NCBI RefSeq assembly: GCF_026210795.1
Contig: NC_089445.1
Location: 248,001 to 312,000, forward strand
Reading direction: 5' to 3'
DNA from: Rhizophagus irregularis
Lineage: Eukaryota; Glomeromycota; Glomeromycetes; Glomerales; Glomeraceae
DNA: 64,000 bases
A program made the translations under genes and the position numbers. Of this stretch, positions 34,363-45,541 are shown in pieces; position 1 is the first letter of the stretch; each line of letters opens with the position of its first letter. The notes under the pieces were generated by a model. It ran no database searches and was not told the origin of the DNA. It worked only from the letters and a program-made list of their open reading frames with translations.

Positions 34363-35658
34363 ATGTTAATAAATAAATTGTTTTTTTCACTAAGGAATAA
34401 GTGTAAATTTGTATCAAATCTGGTAAGAAAAAATTTTTATATTTAAAAAACTAAAATGATATAGTTAATAAATACATATCTTTAATATCCTTTAATATTA
34501 GAGAAATTATGTGACTAGAGATAATTCTAAAAACCAAAAAAGAATAACATTTTCAGGAATTCAACCTACAGGAATACCACATTTGGGAAATTATCTTGGA
34601 GCTATAACAAGTTGGGTGTCTTTACAAAACAATCAATCATCTGAATCAGAATTGATATTATATTCAATAGTTGATTTACATGCACTCACAATTCCGAAAG
34701 ATGCTGAAATGTTGCGAAAAAGTAAAATTGAGATAGCAATTATATTATTGGCTTGTGGAATTAACCCAAAAAAATGTTTAATTTTTGAACAATCAAAGGT
34801 ACCTGCACATTCGGAATTATCATGGATATTGAATTGTATTATACCAATTGGATGGCTGTCAAGAATGACTCAATGGAAGACTAAAATTCAAGAACAAAAA
34901 AATATACAATCAATAGAAGACATTGATATATCAATTGGATTGGATTTAGGTCTATTTACATATCCTGTATTACAAGCTGCTGATATATTACTTTACAAAT
35001 CTACTCATGTACCAGTTGGTGATGATCAAGTTCAACACTTGGAATTAACAAGAAATATAGCTGAAAAGTTTAATAAATTATACAAAAAAAATGTATTTCC
35101 ATTACCACAAACTATTCTTGGTATGTAAAGCAGGTTTTTGAATAATTTTAATTAAAAGCTAAGATTTCAAATTTTTTAAATTTTTTAATTAATAATGAAT
35201 TAATAGTTCCGGCCAAACGTATTTTATCACTTAAAGATCCTTCAAAAAAAATGTCAAAATCATCACCATTTGAGTATTCTAGAATAAATTTAACAGATTC
35301 ACCTAAAGAAATTTCTCAAAAAATAAACCGAGCTACTACTGATTCACAAAAAGGCATTTCATATTCACCTGATATACGTCCTGGTATTTCCAACTTAATT
35401 AATATTTATTCCAGTTTTACAGGTTTGACTATTGAACAAGTTGTAAATAAATATAAAAATTATGATAATAAAATGTTTAAAGATTCAGTTACAGAAGTTG
35501 TTATACAACATTTACAGCCAATTCAAAAAGAAATTGAAAAGCTAAGAAAAGAAGAAGGATATGTAAAAAATGTACTTGAAGATGGTGCAAATAAAGCTAA
35601 TGAAATTGCAAAAAGAAATTTAAATGAAATATATAAAATTATAGGATTATACCATTAA
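34363..35658 (+). CDS. MSW1: Tryptophanyl-tRNA synthetase, mitochondrial type
   Basis: Charges tRNA-Trp in mitochondria. Three exons: 34363-34422 (20 residues), 34502-35120 and 35207-35658. GTAAGA and GTATGT donors, AG acceptors and matched phases give 376 residues, the bacterial/mitochondrial TrpRS length. The start [20 protein letters not shown] is basic and hydrophobic without acids, as in a transit peptide. The class I signatures are intact: [18 protein letters not shown] (HIGH-type PHLGN) and DPSKKMSKS (KMSKS). Also present are IVDLHALT, the tryptophan-pocket region [18 protein letters not shown] and [15 protein letters not shown]. The second intron falls just before [13 protein letters not shown]. 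It lies 300 bp after the dead LINE. Confidence 0.93.
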
Positions 35659-36366
35659 ATTATTTCTTTTATATAAATATAATATAATAAAATATTTATT
35701 ATTTATATAAAATTATTAATTAAAATCTTTTTATATTATAAATAATTATAAATAAATTATATAATATATATTATTTTAATACAATTTTAGTTAATCAAGT
35801 TTAAATTAATATTTAATTATAATTTAATCTTATTGGAAACAGTAACTTTATATTATTATTTTCTTTTTTTTTTAATATTCTACTTTCATGGTAATTGGTA
35901 TTTTATTAACAGATAATAAGTGTAATTTTATTATTAAGAAATTAATTTACATATTATAATCACAGAAAGATTAAATTGTAGTACTTGATGATATTCTATT
36001 TAAGCTGAATTCAGTACAATTTGAAAACCCATTAAATGAAAATCTCATTTTATCAAAGTGCTATAAAGTGGAAAAAAAAGCTTATTATCAGATGTGTTTA
36101 CTAATTAATAATAACTGGTGATATAGATGGGCTTATAAGAAGACAAAAAATATTATTATTAACAATGTTATAATAGACCTAGCAACAATATAACTAATAT
36201 TATTCTGGTTTAAATTTATCAATTCTGAAAGGAAATAGGCAAAAAAGAAAAAAAAAAATCAAAAATCAAATTAAAATCAGTATAGTTTAAATCAATAGAT
36301 ATAGTATTACTTATTTTTATTTTACTTTTATTTTTATTTATATTTGTATTTTGATGATTGCATCTT
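35659..36366. other. AT-rich intergenic DNA
   Basis: No gene, RNA or repeat supported. Confidence 0.4.
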
Positions 36367-36367
36367 A

Positions 36368-36580
36368 AGAGATGGCCAGAAATGATGTAATTTAAATTTT
36401 AGGATTTTTGATCCCTCCCCTCTTTATGTCATCATTCATTTTAGGAAATGTAAAATTAAAACATAATTCTGACTAGAATTATATTAACTACAAGTATCTA
36501 AAAAGGGAAGGTGTGTAACATCATCATAGTCTTAACCCCTCTCCCTCTTAGGAAATGACGTCATTTTTGGCCATTCCCTT
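36368..36580. mobile_element. MITE with ATGGCCA-type ends
   Basis: The left end agagatggccagaaatgatg and the right end, whose inverse reads agggaatggccaaaaatgac, form inverted repeats of about 25 bp. The interior is non-coding with two ccctccc/ccctctccc patches. The target duplication is uncertain. Confidence 0.6.
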
Positions 36581-36729
36581 ACTAGATGGATATAATTCAT
36601 AATAATTTGTTTATATGGTATATAAACTTAATATTAATAAAGTATATATAAATTATTAAGAAAAAAAAAAATTTATATATCATATTATAATAATAATTTA
36701 AAATAATAAATATTTAAATTATTATATAA

Positions 36730-37154
36730 GGCCACGCAAACTAATATTTTCGGTTCACGTAACATTAAAATTTAAAATTGACCTGGGGACCCGGGTTTTA
36801 TTTTTTATTAATAAAAAATTTTTATTATAAGTCACGTGACTTACTAGATGAATTTCATTCCAGTTTGTTACTAAAAATGCCTATCATACATGTACGAATA
36901 AGTTACAACTCTGTAACTTTAAAAGATTGGGAAGGTTTACCAGTTGAAAAAGAGACAAAAATGAAGGATTTTTCTAATAATATATCAATTTCATGTTTGT
37001 CATCTAATTTCTGGGAAGCAGATTTTAAGATTTAACCAATAAAATCACTTGAAATCATGTGAAAAAAAATTTTAGATATAAAAATTTTTTGGTCAAATTT
37101 TGAAAAAGTGACCCAGCTGGATGAAGTGAACTGAAAATATTAGTTTGCGTGGCC
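36730..37154. mobile_element. PIF/Harbinger-like MITE with a small ORF
   Basis: 425 bp. The ends ggccacgcaaactaatattt and its exact inverse extend about 30 bp with one mismatch, and TAA lies on both sides (36727-36729 and 37155-37157). A 3-bp TAA duplication with GGCC ends fits PIF/Harbinger. A 56-codon frame from ATG 36874 to 37035 (MPIIHVRISYNSVTLKDW onward) is unusually well composed for this DNA but unrecognised. Confidence 0.7.
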
Positions 37155-37201
37155 TAATTTAAATAATTATAAATTAAAAACAGTAATTATAATTTTATAA
37201 T

Positions 37202-38046
37202 AATATTACCGTATATAGCAGATTACAGTACCCCGGGTATTTTGCAAAAATTGGGGGTTTAACTCTGTACCTTCAGGTACTAAACAAAGCCTAAAAATTC
37301 CATTTTTTGCGAATATCTCACGATTTACCAGTCCAATTTAAATGATCTTTTTTTTATTTTGAAGAGCTTAATGAGAGCCATCAAACAAAAAAAGATGGCT
37401 CAAATCTAATTACTGGATCACAAGATAATTGTAAAATATCCTCCCGGGTATTATATAATTCTATAAAATTTTCCAAGGGGGTACTATGCATAGGGGGGTA
37501 CTATGGAACTCGTTCACATTACCGACAATCATATTACCGACAATCATTTTACCGACACTCATATTACCAACAATCATTTTACCGACAGGTACACTTTACC
37601 GACACTCATTTTACCGACATTCATTTTACCATCAACACTTACAGTATTCATTACTATTTCACTACCCACTTCAGTTATAAAAATTAAAATACATATTTAA
37701 TATAAAAGAATTTACCATAATATATAAAATAAAAAATTAATTAATATATAACAAAATGTAAAATACAATTTTATCAATTTTATTTTTTAAAAAATTTATT
37801 TCAGCTTCATAATATATTGTACTTAGAATTGTTCTTAATAATTTTCTTAATTTAGTTTATATAATTTGCTTTTTTTGTAACTTAAAAATAATTATTATTT
37901 TGTCAGTAAAATGATTGTCGGTAATATGATTATCGGTAAAACGTACCTGTCGGTAAAGGGAGTATCGGTAAAATGATTGTCGGTAATATGATTATCGGTA
38001 ATGTGAACCAGACCCAGTACTATGGTCCGCAATATATGGTATATAA
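37202..38046. mobile_element. Outer MITE, split by a nested element
   Basis: The left end taccgtatatagcagattac (then agtacccc) and the inverse of the right end (taccatatattgcggaccat, then agtaccccc) are imperfect inverted repeats. Without the nested insert it is about 330 bp. It carries one copy of the palindromic repeat also found at 5.6 and 40.0 kb (37310-37440). Confidence 0.6.
37507..38016. mobile_element. Nested MULE-like MITE with ttaccgaca repeats
   Basis: 510 bp flanked by gtactatgg on both sides (37498-37506 and 38017-38025), a 9-bp duplication typical of Mutator-like elements. The inverted ends (gttcacattaccgacaatca and its near inverse) continue as runs of a 15-20-bp unit, ttaccgacaatcat, six to eight times on the left and six times inverted on the right. 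The 37486-37700 frames are artefacts of this repetition. The interior is AT-rich. Confidence 0.7.
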
Positions 38047-38093
38047 TACTAATCAAAAGATTTTTTGATATCTTTATATAAAATACAGTCCCC

Positions 38094-39670
38094 TCTCGAT
38101 ATAACGAACCCTAGGTTCCAGCTGATTAGGGCTTCGTTATAAGCAACTTCGTTAACACTATAACGAATTATTCGGTATTGTATAATGAATTCTTCGGTAT
38201 AGAAATATCGGTTATACAGATCATGTGACTTGTTGATCTGATTACTGATAATTTAACATTTTTTTTAATCTTTTTTTTATAGGGGTGCTTTCTAAACTTC
38301 AAAATAGATGCCTAGAATGAGAAGTAAGTGGGAACTGGGGGTTTTTTATATTAATTTCGTTTAAAAACATTTACTAATGTTCTTTTTTTATTTTTTTTAT
38401 TGTAGGAAACTTCCTGGACTTCGAAATGGACGCCTGAGACGAGAAGTAAGTGGGGAACTCAATTTTTTTTATTTAAGAACATTTACTAATGTTCTTTTTT
38501 TATTTTTTTATTATAGGGAACTTCCTGGACTTCGAAATGGACGCTGGAGACGACAAGTAAGTGGGGAACTCGATTTTTTTCATTAATTTCGTTTAAGAAC
38601 ATTTACTAATGTTCTTTTTTATTTTTTTATTGTAGGGACTTCGAAATGGACGCTTGAGACGAAGTAAGTGGGGAACTCGATTTTTTTTATTAATTTCGTT
38701 TAAGAACATTTACTAATATTCTTTTTTATTTTTTTTATTGTAGGAACTTCGAAATGGACGCTTGGGACAAGAAGTAAGTGGGACAACTCAATTTTTTCTT
38801 TTAATTTCGTTTAAGAACATTTACTAATGTTCTTTTTTATTTTTTTTATTGTAGGGACTTCGAAATGGACGCTTGAGACGAAGTAAGTGGGACAACTCAA
38901 TTTTTTCTTTTAATTTCGTTTAAGAACATTTACTAATATTCTTTTTTATTTTTTTTTATTGTAGGGACTTGAAATGAACGCTTGAGACAAGAAGTAAGTG
39001 GGACAACTCAATTTTTTCTTTTAATTTCGTTTAAGAACATTTACTAATGTTCTTTTTTTATTTTTTTATTATAGGGAATGCTTCCTGAAGTGTTCTATAT
39101 AAAAATGTTTATTATAATTCCTTTTTTTGTAGGAATGCTGTTTAACAATAACTGACTATATAATAAATAAATTATTAATGATATATTAATTTAACTAGGA
39201 GTGTCCTTACCCCTGTGATAAATATAAATTAATAACAATTCACATCGAATCCTAATACAACCGAATTAATGTAAATTAATGTAATTCTGCCTAAATATTA
39301 AATAAAATAGCCAGAATTATTAATCCCTGATACGATCCTGATACAATCCTGATCCATAATTTAAATATAAAACACAGGGGTGATATTTAATGTCATAATG
39401 CATCAATATTTATTAATAATTACATTTAATTATAAAGAAATTCTTCGTTATAACTGAAAAAAATTGTTATAAAAAAAATCCGTTATATCGAGAGGCATTT
39501 TTATATAAGAAATTCACACACTTTACTTCGTACTACGTTATACGGTAAATAAATAGTAAACTTCGTTATATCAAGGTTTTTTTCATATTTAAAATCGGTA
39601 CCACACTGTATGATCCGTTATATCATGTTATTCGCTATATCGAGGTTCGCTGTAGAGAGGGGTGACTGTA
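38094..39670. mobile_element. Pogo/Tc1-like element without transposase
   Basis: 1577 bp. The ends tacagtcccctctcgatata and the inverse of gtagagaggggtgactgta are inverted repeats; subterminal cgttata/tataacg motifs repeat on both sides. TA at each border fits a TA target. No transposase frame was found; the middle is filled by the tandem array at 38285-39080. Same TACAGTC end type as the MITE at 23594. Confidence 0.65.
38285..39085 (+). repeat. Tandem array of intron-plus-micro-exon-like units
   Basis: Seven successive units with a period of 107-122 bp. Each begins with a gtaagtg donor (about 38324, 38446, 38557, 38664, 38774, 38883 and 38994), runs through taagaacatttactaatgtt, in which gaacatt/aatgttc forms a stem, and a T tract. 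Each ends in a ttattgtag or ttatag acceptor. Between acceptor and next donor lie 28-41 bases of the shared core gacttcgaaatggacgc. The 38377 frame reads through it as a repeating PGLRNGR...REVSGEL peptide. Splice use is inferred from sequence only. Confidence 0.75.
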
Positions 39671-41798
39671 TCTGTTTTATTAATATATCAAATATATAGT
39701 ATATAGATTTTAAAAATATTATATTTAATAACTATTATAATTATATTTATATTAAATTCTTTTAATACTAATAAATTTTTTTTTTATTTTAAGTATAACT
39801 ATAAAGTTAAATCTTTATTAAAAATTTGTCATATAAATACAACTAGATACAAAAAAGACCTTTACTACTTTTACTATGTAATAAAATATTCAGATGATAT
39901 CAGTATAAAAATATACTAAAACAAAAAAAAAAATACAAAAAATAAAAAAAATAAAATATAAAGGATAATAAGCAAATTGGCACATTTTTTAAAGGCTCAA
40001 AAAATCATTTTTTGTAAATATCGCAGCATCTAGTAGTCTAATTTCAATGAATTTTTTTAAATTGTAAAACTAAATGAGGGCTATAAAATAAAAAAGTTCC
40101 TTAAAATTAAATCACTGGATATTAAGATATTTACAAAAGAATTTTTCTAATTATCACTGGAGTGATGAAGTGGTGATGATCACTGGTAACTAAAATTATG
40201 ACGATCGACTAGCATTAAAAAATATAATGCTGGTAAAAATTGATAATTCTGGCCAATGGTAATGATTATTTCCAATGATTTAAAATAAAAACTTTACAAA
40301 AAATGATTTTTTGAATTTTAGCAAAAAGTGGTATTTTTGGCCAAAAGTTCATTATGATTTTTATATTAGTTTTTAGGGGTTCTTTTTAGATGATTAAGAA
40401 TATTAAGTTAAAACCAAGTAGAGAGAATATTATATACAGTAATTTTTTGGACTGATATTAATCCTATTTAGCAGTTCATACTTCATATTTAGACAGTAAT
40501 TCAATTAAGGTTACTGGAGAAACTAGGGGGTTTTGGCAAGTTGGTGAAATGGCGAAATGGCGAAACTTTGCCGAAACTATATAAAAGTCTTATTAAAAAG
40601 TTGTCGAAATTCTGGAGAAAAGCAAAACCTGACGAAACTTATTATAAATGCTGAAACTGCTGAAACCTTGCCAAAACTATAATAAAACTATAGTAAAATT
40701 TTGGAGAAACTAATCATAGAATTTTGGAGAGGTTTAGACAGGCAATCTTAAATTCAATTATTACTGAAAAAATACTTTTTTTTTGTTATGTAATATTTTT
40801 CTTAATAAACTTAATCTGTAAAGTAGATATAGGTTTCTTTGAAACTTTCTTTTTCTTATTTTCAGAAGGAAATGGTAAACTTAGTCTATTATTATACTAT
40901 TTGGATTTCATTTGACTATTTTTATATAGTAATTTATTTATTTTTTTCTTTTGTAATAAAGGAGTAAGTATTATTGTATTCGACTATTTAATAAATGATT
41001 AATGTTTAAATTCATTTAAACTTTTTATATTTATTAATATAATCTCTCTTAAAACAGACATGTTTTCATGTTATTAGTTTATTGTGATAATATTACAGGT
41101 TCTGCATAACATCTAGAAATTCTATCAAACTTACTATTTAAATTGTTTTAAAAAAGTTTAATGCTCCTACCAGGTCAAGTCAAATCAAGCTTTAAGAATA
41201 TATTTGACCTGATTTGAAGTAAAAAAGAAGGGATTTGTATATATTCAGATTACATAATTTTATAACTTGAAATCAACTTGACCTGAGTATAGTTTAATCC
41301 ATATAATCTAGATTTAAACTTGAATTTTTAATTAATTAATAATAAGAAAAATTGATCTACAAAATAATGATAATAATCATTATATAGGTTGCACAACTTT
41401 TATTTATCATTGCAATATGAATTTAAAGTTATTATTCAATTACATTCAATATAAACTTTATTTAAACTTAAAGGAATTTACATTATATATAATTAACTAT
41501 TTAATTAAGATCAGAATTAAAATTCAAAATTTTATTATTTTGTTTTAACTTAATAAAAGTGCAAAAAAAAGATTTGGATAATCAAATAATTATTCAGGTT
41601 GATTTGGGTTAAAATCTGAGTCAAGAAAATATATAATCTGACCTATCAAATCAGGTTATATGGGACATACAGATTACAACTTACAAGTCACTTAAAATTA
41701 TAAGTATCAACTAATTTAAAAGTTAACCTGGGTTAATTCAGATTAATATACTTCTCCGCTAATTAATTATATCATATTTTGGTAAACGGACCAATTCA
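39671..41798. other. Intergenic DNA with old repeats
   Basis: 40005-40145 is an inverted repeat of about 50-bp arms (ttttgtaaatatcgcagcat against ttttgtaaatatcttaatat), a member of the palindromic family. 40530-40720 is a degenerate array around gccgaaact/ctgaaac. 41180-41750 has several gacctgattt-like words. No gene supported. Confidence 0.45.
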
Positions 41799-41901
41799 CT
41801 ATTTATTATAAAATTATTATGAATTAATTACATCTGTTAAAATATATTATGTCTGTTAAAATAAATTTAATTAATATTTTGTCATTTTGACGAAAAGTAT
41901 A
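41799..41901 (-). pseudogene. Fragment of the RING-family relic
   Basis: About 100 bp nearly identical to 8199-8299, the terminal part of the decayed RING gene: tttattataaaattattat, then attatgtctgt.aaaataaatttaatta and cattttga.gaaaagtata. The match is sharp at both sides, so it is a copied fragment, too short to code. Confidence 0.6.
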
Positions 41902-43202
41902 CAGATTATTCAAAGCACTAAAAAAGCTTTACTATAGTGAAGCAAATATATAAAAAGTGTAAAGCTTATTACTATTATCAATATATGAGGTTGTTTTTAT
42001 AAAATTCCAATATATCAGAAAAGTGAGTAATATTTTTTTGGCATACATTATCTTCTATTACTTGATAAAAAAGGACTTACTAATTTTTTTATATGCAATA
42101 AGAGTTCCTTCAAAATGTCCAATAAAAGGAATATTTCTGAAGTTGTCTATAAGTTTCTTGATTTCAACAGGGTCTACTAAAATGTTATTTGTAAACAAAA
42201 AGCCATATTTCCAATAAGTGTTTAACAAAAAGAAAAAGTTTTTTATGAAAAATAGTCAAATGTGATTATTGAAAAGAGTTTCCTAATACTAATAAAATAG
42301 GAATATATTTTTTAAATATAAATTAATACTTTTAATATTTAGTTAATATAGTTTAGCATAAAAAGATTTGTACATCACTAAAATAGGATAAGATTTATGC
42401 CAAAGAAAATTTTATAAGTAAATATAACAGGCTGCACTAGTCAAAATAGGATCACAGACATCTCTAAAACAACTCATACTGGTGATTTTTAAACAAACAT
42501 GGCATAGTGCCTTTATTTTTATAAATATTTATATGCAGTTTACAGTAAAAATATTATTGCATAAACAAAAACTAAAATAAAATAAAATAAAATAAACACT
42601 AACTAAAAATAAAGCAAAATAGTCTCCTAAAATGATGTTAAAGTAAAATAGATAAAATCAAAAGAAATATTTTTTAATATAAATATTTTCAATAAAAAAT
42701 CTTCTCCATAGTTATCTGCTGATTGTCCAATTCCTTGAATTGTTCTGTCTTCGGAAGGACTCTAAGGAGTTTCCAGCATACAGTAGTACTAAAAATAAAA
42801 TAAATTAAATTCTACATAAAAAAAAAAATCAAAGAGCGAAAGATTGATAAAATTTGTAACCTTAACCAAATATCTACGCGTCCGTAAAAGTGATCAACAT
42901 GAGGTCCGTTTAGAAAAATCCTTTAAATAAAATGCTGCTTTTTTATACGAATATAATCCATACTTCCAATGCTAATAGTTCTATAAAATAAATAATGCTA
43001 TTTAGATTAATAACGAGTCAACATTGATATTAATCGCTATAGAACTAAGGGGAAACTTTATTACTAAAATTCTTTCAATAGTAGTTACAATTAAATTTGT
43101 ACAACCGTATTGTAACATAGCACAAGAGCTCGTGATTCAATCGGCGAAATAAAATACCATTTTGTTCGGACTTCATACTCAATGCTCAGGCCTTTATTCA
43201 AT
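41902..43202. other. Intergenic DNA with possible minus-strand exons
   Basis: Minus-strand 42689-42790 is open after TTTTAG and reads CWKLLRVLPKTEQFKELDN to a stop. Upstream, 42872-42913 reads GPHVDHFYGRVDI before a GTTAAG, a weak donor, in matching phase. These may be two exons of a small or decayed gene. gtacaaccgtat at about 43100 lies 100 bp before the Sel1 start. Confidence 0.2.
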
Positions 43203-44462
43203 ATGTCTGATAATTATAATGATAATATTTTTATTCTTGAATCAAATATCGAAGAATATGAACCCTCTTCCTTCAAATTTAATGTTACAAAAAGTTCTTG
43301 TAATAATTTTATGACAGATTTTTTCAAAGAGTTATTACAAGAATTATACGTAATTCTTTTAAATATAGACATAAAATCTGATATTGAAGTTCAATTAAAT
43401 GAATTTATGAATAATTTTTTATTCGAATATGATTTAGACCCTAAAGATGTACTTGATATTATGACTAATAACTCTGAAAATATTTTTTGTTATTCAAGTT
43501 TAATTGGATTTTATTATCAATATGGAATCGGATGTGAAATTAATAAAATCAAAGCATACGAAGTATTTTTTAATGCTGTTAAAAATAATCAAAAAGTGAT
43601 ATTAGATCAATTTTCTTTTGATCAAAAAAATGAAACTATTATTTTCTGCAATGATGATATTAAAGAATTAAATGAACTAGTTTTACCATATTTTTATTGT
43701 TTATTTCTTTATAAAGATATAATTTCACATAGGAAAAATAATTACAAATTACATATAAGGAATGCTGAAAAAGGAGATAATGTATCCCAATATTATGTAG
43801 GTAATTGTTATCGTTATGGAATAAACATCAAACGAGATTATAATAAAGCAATTGAATGGTATGTGAAATCATCAGAAGGAGGAAATATTAAAGCAATTTA
43901 TAAATTGGGTAGTTTTTATTATTTTGGGCATAACTTAATAAAAGATGAAAAGATAGCATTTGAGTTGTATTTACATTCTGCTGAAGGAGGATATTATGAA
44001 GCATTAAATACGGTAGGAAATTGTTATTATAATGGTCGTGGTATTTTAAAAAGTGGAAATAAAGCTTTTAAATGTTATTTAAATGCTGCAGAAAAAGGGC
44101 ATGCACCTAGTCAATTTACAATAGCAAATTATTATAAATGTGTCCCAAAAGATTTAGAAAAATGGTATTATTGGAATAGAAAAGCTGCAATAAATGGTTG
44201 TATTGATGCTCAATATAAGTTAGCAGATTATTATCTTAATAACAATAATGAGGGCAAAGCATTTAAGTGGTATATGAAATTAGCCGATAAAAAAGATAGC
44301 ATAAGAGCACTTTATTTAGTTGCAAAATGTTATAGGGATGGTATTGGAATTGATAAAAATTTCAAAGAGGCTACAAATTGGTTTAATAAATGTAAGGATT
44401 TTTTGAATGATCCAAATACTAATACATCAACGTCAACATCAAACAATTTTATGTTTGGATAA
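43203..44462 (+). CDS. Sel1-repeat protein, paralogue of the 17-kb gene
   Basis: Single exon. The in-frame ATG at 43182 is possible, but 43203 (MSDNYNDN) fits better: the DNA before it (ttattcaat) is the same as that just before the paralogue's ATG, giving 419 residues. N-terminal helices (LLQELYVILLNIDIKSD) precede six to seven Sel1 repeats, for example VGNCYRYGINIKRDYNKAIE, KAFKCYLNAAEKGHAPSQ and KCYRDGIGIDKNFKEATN. Identity to the 16998 protein is high throughout. A Thr/Ser/Asn tail replaces the other protein's end. Scaffold role by family only; partners unknown. A decayed third copy lies at 45.85 kb. Confidence 0.85.
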   Translation: MSDNYNDNIFILESNIEEYEPSSFKFNVTKSSCNNFMTDFFKELLQELYVILLNIDIKSDIEVQLNEFMNNFLFEYDLDPKDVLDIMTNNSENIFCYSSLIGFYYQYGIGCEINKIKAYEVFFNAVKNNQKVILDQFSFDQKNETIIFCNDDIKELNELVLPYFYCLFLYKDIISHRKNNYKLHIRNAEKGDNVSQYYVGNCYRYGINIKRDYNKAIEWYVKSSEGGNIKAIYKLGSFYYFGHNLIKDEKIAFELYLHSAEGGYYEALNTVGNCYYNGRGILKSGNKAFKCYLNAAEKGHAPSQFTIANYYKCVPKDLEKWYYWNRKAAINGCIDAQYKLADYYLNNNNEGKAFKWYMKLADKKDSIRALYLVAKCYRDGIGIDKNFKEATNWFNKCKDFLNDPNTNTSTSTSNNFMFG

Positions 44463-45329
44463 TGAAGTAGATATAAAACCTGCGAGTGTTTTATGTAACA
44501 ATAGGAAAGGAAGTTTGAAAACGTTCCGTTTATTTTCTTTCTTTTTAAGCAAGGAGTATCTATTCCTTTTATAGGCATTTATTTCTTTAATTAAAAGAAC
44601 TTACATATTAATTTTTATTATTAGCCTATATATTCCACTCTTACAAAGTTCTCAACTAGTATTTGTTTTATAGTTCACATTAATTAAGATCTTTATATTA
44701 CTGGAGTAATTTAATTGGAAAAATTGAAAGATTGAAAATTGATTCTCAACAATTCCAATGCCGCCTAAGTGCAGCTCATTTTGCTAAAATTAGAAACTGT
44801 ATTTGGCATTATGCTGGTTTTATTTGACAATCGATTCCTTATGTGTATTATATAAATATTAGCGAAACATTCTGTATTTAGTAAATTAATACAACAAAGT
44901 TTCATGTATAATAATTAAAGCTTATTAAAGATATATTTATATCAAAAATTTTTATAAAATAACTTAAGTAAATCTAGTATGATACGACTGATACGTGTAT
45001 AATTAATTACATTTAAATTTGTAACAATGTATTGCAGTAAAACAGGAGTACGTAACACATTGTGACAAAACGATAACTAATATTCACCCTTCTGCCGAAT
45101 TTCACGGCTATATAGAGAGGTTTGATGTGTAACAAATTCTCATATAATAATTGTATTAATCCAAGAATTTTTAAAAATTCTGAAAATTTTATTTTTAGAT
45201 TTACCTCAATTTTGTTTTTTTAGACCAGTTTATCGTACATTTTGTACAATCGTATGAATATGGAAATAGCAAAATGTATAATAAAAAATGAATTAAGTGA
45301 ATTTATAGAAATTATGATAATTTTCAAAA
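44463..45329. other. Intergenic DNA after the Sel1 gene
   Basis: cattctgtatttagtaaatt at about 44868 recurs at about 47290, and gtacaatcgtat at about 45241 echoes the box upstream of the Sel1 gene, consistent with local duplication. No gene supported. Confidence 0.35.
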
Positions 45330-45331
45330 TA

Positions 45332-45490
45332 CAAGTGCTGCCCGTCATAACGACACTCTTCGGGCCATTAGTAAATTTTTTCTAATTGTCGTTATAATAA
45401 GATTTATAATGTTTATATAATGATATCAAAGGAATTCAAAAAATGGTATGTCGTTATATAGTAATATGTCGTTATAATGGGCGGCACTTG
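45332..45490. mobile_element. Small TA-flanked MITE
   Basis: 159 bp. The ends caagtgctgcccgtcataac and the inverse of gttataatgggcggcacttg are inverted repeats of about 25 bp with few mismatches, between TA dinucleotides. Internal gtcgttata words repeat. Non-coding; Tc1/mariner/pogo-like by target site. Confidence 0.7.
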
Positions 45491-45541
45491 TATTTTTTAT
45501 TGTTCAAGTTTAATCAAAATGAGATTAGATTTAAATTAAAG

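Noticed and set aside
37486-37700. Two frames with repeated PTIILPT or TDNHITDNHF
   Set aside because: Translation of the ttaccgaca repeats of a MITE end.
38285-39085. CRISPR-like array
   Set aside because: Units are continuous with no unique spacers, and the genome is eukaryotic.
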